A stretch of DNA of 64,000 bases from Crocodylus rhombifer (taxonomy: Eukaryota; Chordata; Crocodylia; Crocodylidae), in NCBI GenBank assembly GCA_038503035.1, contig JAVSML010000029.1:1635799-1699798 (forward strand). Reading direction: 5' to 3'. The translations under genes were made by a program, and so were the position numbers. Below, piece by piece: positions 58,531 to 64,000 of this stretch. A model generated the notes under the pieces. The model was not told the origin of the DNA and made no database searches. It saw nothing but the letters and a program-made list of their open reading frames with translations. Position 1 is the stretch's first letter, and each line of letters starts with the position of its first letter.

Positions 58531-58772
58531 TTACTGCTAACCATTTTAGCAGAAGCATCTAGCCCTCGACCTCACGCCTCTCTAAACAACTTAGTCTCTG
58601 AAGTACCACCCTACCCTACCCTGCTTTCTCCTTTACTTAAAACTAGCTTGGGTAACTACCTCTCTCATCTTCTGCAGGTAAGTTTTCTTGAACCACATGT
58701 TATGTACAACTCACATGTTTTGGTAAGCTCAAGCTGTACTGTTGATATAGCTAAGGACCTGGGAAGGGGAAC

Positions 58773-59662
58773 TGTGACAGGAGTATTGCTACTGGAGCCT
58801 TTCTATTGGCGACTCTGCCCTCCTGTTATGGGCCAACCGCCTGCTTACTCCCTGCTATGCCTTGATCTTAATTGATTAATTGATTGATGTAATTAGCAGG
58901 AGGCTGCCTACTTTATGCACCCTGGTGCCAGGGGACGCTATCTACAGCTCCTTTTCCTCCCCTACACAGCAGCCCAAGCCTCGCAGATGGTACTGATGTG
59001 GTTTTGACCTGGGCCCTGTTGTGACTTGGCCCTCTCCTTCACCTCCTTGAGGCTTCTCACAGCTCCCTCCCTTGCTCTGGGGCTTCTCACTGCCCCCTTG
59101 CTCTGGGGTCTCTTGCTCCTCGCAGCCCTCTCTCCAGGCTCCTCACTGCCCCCCTTGCTCTGGGGCTGGGGTCAATGCATCCCAAATGCAGTGCCCTCTC
59201 TGGTGCCAGGGTCCCCATGCTACCGTGGAGCTCCTCCAACCCCTAATAGCCTCACCCCGTCCTCCTGTGCAAAACAGCAAACACAAAAACACAAAGCCCC
59301 TGGGCTATAACATAAAAAGCTAGACTGTCCGGCTAAACAACATTCAGTCTCTTACGCAGAAAACACTCCAACCCCCGGCCGCGACCAGGGGCTGCTCTCA
59401 CAGTCAGGGTTCTCCCCTGGCCAAGCTCCTCCTCCCTTGGCCGCCAGAAGGGAACTGCCCTCTTGGCCTCCTGACTGGGCTTATATGGGCCAGGCCCTGC
59501 CCCTTCCTGTCAGCTGGCTCCCCAGTGGTTGTCCTGGCAACCAGCACCTGTTACTCTGGTTGCCCTGGTAAGTGGCAGCTGGGCCTCCCCCTTTGTGCCA
59601 CTAGGGGTCTCTCCGAGCTGTTTTCTGCTGTCAGGTGCAGGGCACCTGAGTGCTCTGCCACA
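58773..59662 (-). mobile_element. Solo LTR of an LTR retroelement, 890 bp
   Basis: On the minus strand the unit starts TGTGGCAGAGCACTCAGG and ends CTCCTGTCACA, the TG...CA form of LTRs. GAAC flanks both sides (58769-58772 and 59663-59666), a 4-bp duplication. A TATA-like CCATATAAG lies at 59488-59480 on the minus strand, about 175 bp from the start, which fits a U3 promoter. No gag or pol follows, so the internal part was probably lost by LTR-LTR recombination. I cannot tell Gypsy from endogenous retrovirus without internal sequence. Confidence 0.7.
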
Positions 59663-59666
59663 GAAC

Positions 59667-60185
59667 TTTTCCACTGTTTTTAACCATCTGCCTGAGCTTA
59701 CTTTCTGCAGCAGCTTCTGCACAGAAGCTCTTAAGTTGTCAAAACAAAATTCTGAAACTGAAAATGTTATCAATTTAAATTTGATTTCAAATTAAGCTGT
59801 GTAAGCTGAGTATAATTTTTATTATCCAGGTTCATATTATTTAGTGAAAACCTACATATTTTAACAAAAAAAGTTTCAGATTTTGCACTGTGATGCAGCA
59901 TAGTGCTACAATAACTTGCAAATCTTTCAGCAGAATCACTTTGCCCAACAAAACATAAGTTCTAATTAAAAACAGCAAAGGGAAAAGGTATAACAATGTG
60001 GTCCCTACTAGATTTAATACGTGTGCTACGTGGGAAATAAAGAATGAGATAACATTGCCATAATCATCATTACTCAATTAGGCTTCAAACATGTTATTAA
60101 GTGGTAAATGCTATTTGAGGGTAAAGTTTTGTTCCCATGTATATATGAGACAAGTTTTTCAATTAATTATATATCTTTCTTTCTT
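59667..60185. other. Unassigned AT-rich stretch
   Basis: No feature is identified. Confidence 0.5.
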
Positions 60186-60189
60186 TATG

Positions 60190-60400
60190 CAGGTGATTAG
60201 TGTGTGGCATAGTGAAGAGGGCAGTGGACTGTGATTTGGGAGCAGTGAGTTCCAAATCCAGCTCTGCCATTGTTTCTTGGGTGATCTTGAACCAATCACT
60301 TGCCTGCTTATGTTTTGTTTTTTTATTTAAGGATAGGAAGCAGTGATACTGACCTTTGATTGCTTTGAAATGTAAGGATGAAAAATGCCAAAAAAAAAAC
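60190..60400 (+). mobile_element. MIR/CORE-SINE, fairly complete
   Basis: The tRNA-like head shows an A-box-like TGGCATAGTGAAGAGGGCAG and a B-box-like AGTTCCAAATCC. The MIR core follows: CAGCTCTGCCATTGTTTC, TGGGTGATCTTGAACCAATC, ACTTGCCTGCTT. The tail has TTAAGGATAGG, TACTGACC and TTGCTTTGAAATGTAAGGATG. All of these match the order in amniote MIR SINEs. It lacks a functional pol III promoter by eye (altered B box). Confidence 0.85.
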
Positions 60401-60474
60401 AAACTAGGTATAATCATCTTCCCTGTCAGGCTAGGATTCTCTTGGTCTGCTATCTGGTACCATATAGACCAGTA

Positions 60475-60780
60475 CAGCCTGTTCAATGGTTGGGTTGTCA
60501 GTGACTAAATCATCACCCCTACCTGGGCTAGCCTGGGTAAGGAGGGTGTGTGGGCACTTAGCAGGATTAAAAACAAGACCTGTCAAAGGGTGGATGAGCT
60601 TCCTGCGAGCCAATGGCCATCCATACCTGGACAGGAGATGGGTGCCTCCAGGTCACTCTGCCCGAAGAATCACCAATGATGCAAAATAACTCAACTAACT
60701 TAGGGGCGTTACAGCATCTAAGGTGCCCCAGCGGTCATAGAGGCCTCAAGACTGACTTGACTCAACCTGAGAATCATCTT
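60475..60780 (+). other. Unidentified segment with a 67-codon open frame
   Basis: The frame at 60486-60689 starts MVGLSVTKSSPLPGLAWVRR and ends RRITNDAK. The following TAAGGTGCCCCAGCGGTC and GCCTCAAGACTGACTTGAC have a repeat-like feel. I suspect the 5' part of a LINE, possibly the family at 50019-51230, but cannot show it. Confidence 0.3.
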
Positions 60781-62040
60781 CAGTGACTAATGTATCTATC
60801 TCCATTTTCTATTTTATTGACAATCAAATAGCACCAAAACAGAACTACTTTAGTGTTTTTGTTCGTATCTTCTGCATCAAGCAGCCAGAGGAGAGGCACA
60901 CACTTCCCATAATATGTAAATAATAATGATAATATTCAGTGCTTACATGACTCTTCTTCCATAAATTTCAAGGACAAGGCCATGATTTATGACGAAACCG
61001 TGGAAATACAATGTCAGGAGGTTTCACAAGTCACAGAATTTGGTTAGAACAAAATCTCCTGACTCTTTGTATAGCTCCCAATGCATTATGCTGTCAGTGG
61101 TTGGTATTCTGCTCCTCTTCAGGGTCAATATATTAAAAAGGTGTAGCTTGAGAAAGCTTTGAGGGAGAGCTCCTAATTATTTGAAGATTATAATAGGTGC
61201 TTTTCTTTTGGTTATCCTAAGCAAATGTCAAAGTTATTCAGTTCATTGTTCAGAGATTTTTGTCATTTTGGCCTCAGTCTTCTCTTGTCTTGTGATATAT
61301 TCATCTACCACATCTTCAGAAATTTGTACTTGCGTTATTTCCTTCAGATTTTAGTTATGAAGCAGAAAGAATAATTCAGTGGAAACTATAGGATAGTCCA
61401 CAGCTGATAAACTCTTGCTTTCAGATAATAATTTTGTTTTCATTTCCTACTAGTGAATACTTAAGAAGCTGTAACAGCAAGTAAGGAAAGAAGAATGAAG
61501 TACCAACTTGGAAGGAGTAAGAGAATGGGATAACAAGTCTTCTGCACCCTGGTTCTCTTGAACCAAATGTTGAGACTTTCTATAAGTTGAAACTGCATTG
61601 TATATTTTAAGTTAGGGACCACAGTTAAAATCCTAATAGTTTAAGCTCAGTGCACGGGTATCAGTTATATACATTTCAGCAAAATAACTTATCTTGTAGG
61701 CTTTATTTCACTTTTTCTAATGTGTTATAGAAAATGACTGAATGCCTATACTGTCTGTCTGTCTGTCTATCTGTCTGTCTATCTTCAGTTTTGCAAATTT
61801 TCAAAACCTATCTCTAATTTTGGATGTCATGGTTGCAACCTTGGGATTCTGAGGAGTTATCACTTCTGAAAATCAAGGTATTTTGTGCATTGTTATATAT
61901 GCACAAATTTTAGTTGCCTGTTTTGGCACAGCCACATTTGCTAATTTTGGCAGAGGTAGATATACATGAGATTCCCAAAACTTTGACTCCCAAAGTTAAA
62001 GGTCACTTTAGTAAATTGGGTTGTGCCTAGGCATTTTTCA
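60781..62040. other. Unassigned stretch with a (GTCT)n microsatellite
   Basis: The only clear feature is the CTGT/CTAT tetranucleotide tract at about 61752-61784. No gene is seen. Confidence 0.6.
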
Positions 62041-62044
62041 CAAT

Positions 62045-62225
62045 AGATTGCAAGTCCAGATGCTCTTCACCCAGGGGTGCTGATGGAATTGGCAAGGGTC
62101 ATAGCAGGGGCTCTGGCCAGGTACCAGAGGATTGGAAAAGGGTCAGTGTGGTCCCCATTTACAAGAACGGGAGGAGGATCCTGGCAATTATAAGCCAGTC
62201 AGTCTCACCTCGGTCCTTGAGACGA
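62045..62225 (+). mobile_element. Short CR1 RT fragment
   Basis: Translation gives ASPDALHPGVLMELARVIAG, then after a small deletion GQVPEDWKRVSVVPIYKNGR and a YKPVSLTSVL-like end. This is the start of the CR1 RT fingers region. It is cut at about 62225 by the GC-rich block. Confidence 0.8.
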
Positions 62226-62229
62226 TGTG

Positions 62230-62830
62230 AGGGCGGTGGGAGGAATAGCGGGTGTGCCATGACAGCAGTGGTGGGGGGAGGGGAGGAGTAGGCCCAGGCC
62301 CGATGTGGGGGAGGAGAAGCTGAGCTACTGCGGTGTGGGGAGCAGCGGGTCTGGGCTGACCTGGAGGTGGTGGGGGGATGGAAGGAGTCGGCTTGGAGTG
62401 GATGTGGGGAAGACAGGGGGAATGGGGAAGGAGTGGGACTGGGCCTGAGTGGGGGAGAAGCCAGCCCAACACAGTGGGGGGGGAGCAGTGGGCCCAGCCC
62501 AATGCAGCAGCAGGGGGAGGGGAGGAGTGGGCCTCCTCCCCTGCATCGGGCCTGCGTCCACTCCTTCCCCACCCCCCACTGTGCTGGCCCACCACCACTG
62601 GGTTGGCCTGGGCCTGCTGCTCCCCCTGCTGTGGTAGCCCAGCTTCTCCCCAGCCTTGGCCCTGGTCTTCCCCTGCAACGGGCCAGGGTCTGCGCCTCCC
62701 CTCCCCCTGCCGCTGTGGCGGGGAGTGGGGGAATGGACCTGGACCCCAAGCAGCAGAGGGGAAGCTGGGAGCTGGCCCAGATGGCAGTGCAGGCCTGGGG
62801 CTCTATCCCTGCCTGCTCTCACCCCGCTGT
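62230..62830. repeat. GC-rich foldback block
   Basis: Two arms face each other around about 62535. GGGGAGAAGCCAGCCCA (62453), GGGGAGCAGTGGGCCCAGCC (62488) and GGGGAGGGGAGGAGTGGGCC (62514) on the left are mirrored by CACTCCTTCCCCACCCCCC (62560), GGCCTGGGCCTGCTGCTCC (62605) and TAGCCCAGCTTCTCCCC (62635) on the right. The arms are imperfect. The block produces several long but low-complexity open frames on both strands. It resembles the core of the hAT at 4683-6172 in kind, but I found no termini or duplication. Confidence 0.65.
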
Positions 62831-62999
62831 CATTCTTGATGGGCGGTTGGCTTGTATAATCATAATTGGCCCACATGAAGATCCTTCCATCAGGCCCCAT
62901 GTGCTCATGTACATCTGTTCCATGCTGTTGAATTCATAATAAATGAAGAAAACTCAAGTTTAATGCCAGCCCAGTCCATTAAAATTAATGGATTAACTT

Positions 63000-63942
63000 T
63001 GTATTAGGGACATAGGACAGGAAGAGACCTCTTGTTTAAGGAAATGTAGTCCTTTGCTATTGTAAGCCACCATGTCATATGCTCTCTTTCATAAATTGGT
63101 CAGGTTTCATCTTAAAAGCAGCAAGTTTCTTTTGATTTCTCCAGCTTTCATTGGAAAGCTGTTAGAATCCTCACCTCTAAATAAACTTTTTTGTTCCAAT
63201 GTCCAACCCATGATCAATTTATACTGATTTTTTTGTGTGTACATCCTTTAGTTTAAATAGCTTTTCCTGGATTCTTCTGGTGTGTTTTTAAAGAAAAAGA
63301 ATCCTTTCCCCTTTCTACCTTTTTGCTAAGCTAAACAACCCAGTCTTTTAGCCCCATCTCTGAACATAGGCTTTCTATTCCTGCTGATCCTCCTTGGAGC
63401 TATTTCTTTCACCTGTTCCAGTCTGAATTAATATGGTCTTTTAAGCAGGTCTTCACAAAGGTGAAGTCTCACTGGTGTCTTATCTGCTGGAAATATTTTT
63501 CCTAGGATCTCATTCGGCTTTTTCGTGGCCACTTCATTTTTGTGGCTCAGCCTGTGATCAACTGCTGCACAAGGTCTTATTCCTCTGTCTTTTCCAAATG
63601 ATAAGCTACCTGCTAAATACTAAAATTATTTTTTTAATCCCTCTAAATATTACTTTGCAGATTATACAATATTTAATCTCGCTTCTGTTGTGGTCCCTAT
63701 TGTCATTCACATCTTTCTTAGAACAGTGTTTAGATGACTATTATGTAATATCTGTATGATTAATCCAAATTTTGTGTTGTTAGTCCATTTTATTAGCACA
63801 CTTCTAATTGTGTGTCATGGTCATTAATGAAAATAGTAAATAAGGTCAGTTCCAAGGCAGATCCTAGAGGAATGCCATTAGTAAGCTCCCTCCAGCACGA
63901 TAACCTATGTTTCAGCAGAACTTTGTCTCCTTTATCATACGA
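63000..63942 (-). mobile_element. Old L3/CR1-type LINE fragment
   Basis: The plus-strand start GACATAGGACAGGAAGAGACC is the reverse complement of a CR1-type tail. Near the other end the minus strand reads WRELTNGIPLGSALELTLFT and IFINDHDTQL (about 63890-63800), a degraded version of the [23 protein letters not shown] box. The middle has no open frame. It is older than the other CR1 copies. Confidence 0.65.
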
Positions 63943-64000
63943 ACATAGGAATGGCCATTTACTAGGGGAAATCATATGTTCATCTTGCCCAATATCTTGT
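63943..64000. repeat. Start of another CR1/SINE-type repeat, cut by the window end
   Basis: GAACATAGGAATGGCCATTTACT and GTTCATCTTGCCCAATATC resemble the widespread ACATAAGAATTGCCATACTGGGTCAGACC...TCTAGCCCAGTATC repeat of amniotes. The rest lies beyond the window. Confidence 0.55.

Noticed and set aside
61752..61784. CTGT/CTAT tract as a possible small CRISPR-like array
   Set aside because: It is a plain tetranucleotide microsatellite without spacers, in a vertebrate context.
62159..62939. Four long overlapping frames on both strands
   Set aside because: All arise from the GC-rich inverted repeat at 62230-62830; none has a domain or consistent codon pattern.

Overview
This 64 kb window looks like non-coding DNA (intergenic or deep intron) from a sauropsid vertebrate. 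I would guess a crocodilian, with a turtle as the main alternative. The reasons are the density of CR1 LINEs with short 3' repeats of the TCTATGAAAT or ATTCTATG type, many non-autonomous hAT and TA-flanked DNA transposons, and amniote MIR/CORE-SINE relics. I found no host protein-coding gene, no convincing exon chain, no tRNA or rRNA gene and no CRISPR array. Every long reading frame I can identify belongs to a transposable element, and all of these are broken by stops, frameshifts or truncation.

Layout. Positions 1-9,200: two plus-strand CR1 copies (one carrying a small antisense CR1), then three hAT elements with 8-bp target-site duplications (4683-6172, 6645-7306, 8569-8753). The last sits inside an older TA-flanked element (8261-9154). 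Positions 9,200-18,500: mostly unassigned AT-rich sequence with two GC-rich blocks. Positions 18,500-22,830: a LINE with a C-terminal zinc finger, split by a hAT element with a perfect duplication; then an older CR1, a minus-strand Penelope-like fragment and a second copy of the TA-flanked family. Positions 23,928-27,556: a hAT-type MITE split by a 3 kb minus-strand CR1. Positions 30,660-33,405: a fairly complete CR1 ORF2. Positions 36,926-40,740: a Tigger-like element and a palindromic MITE split by another hAT. Positions 41,060-47,030: an old CR1 that keeps an ORF1 trace, a MIR, and a chimeric CR1 with a duplicated linker segment. Positions 47,920-51,230: a CR1 nested in a CR1, a hAT relic, and a LINE whose endonuclease and reverse-transcriptase parts lie on opposite strands. 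Positions 53,771-55,860: a CR1 whose ORF1 part is inverted relative to ORF2. Positions 57,640-64,000: hairpin-rich MITE-like sequence, a solo LTR (58773-59662), a MIR, a GC-rich foldback block and an old L3/CR1 fragment that runs to the window end.

The elements do not form a functional pathway. What they offer is a datable record: nested insertions with exact target-site duplications, two 5'-inversion structures of the kind produced by twin priming, one recombined CR1, and GC-rich foldback cores inside DNA transposons. The most unusual items are the chimeric CR1, the two inverted LINEs, the Penelope-like fragment and the foldback-core hAT. I do not see an undescribed cellular system. Clade names below the superfamily level come from recalled motifs and were not checked against a repeat library.
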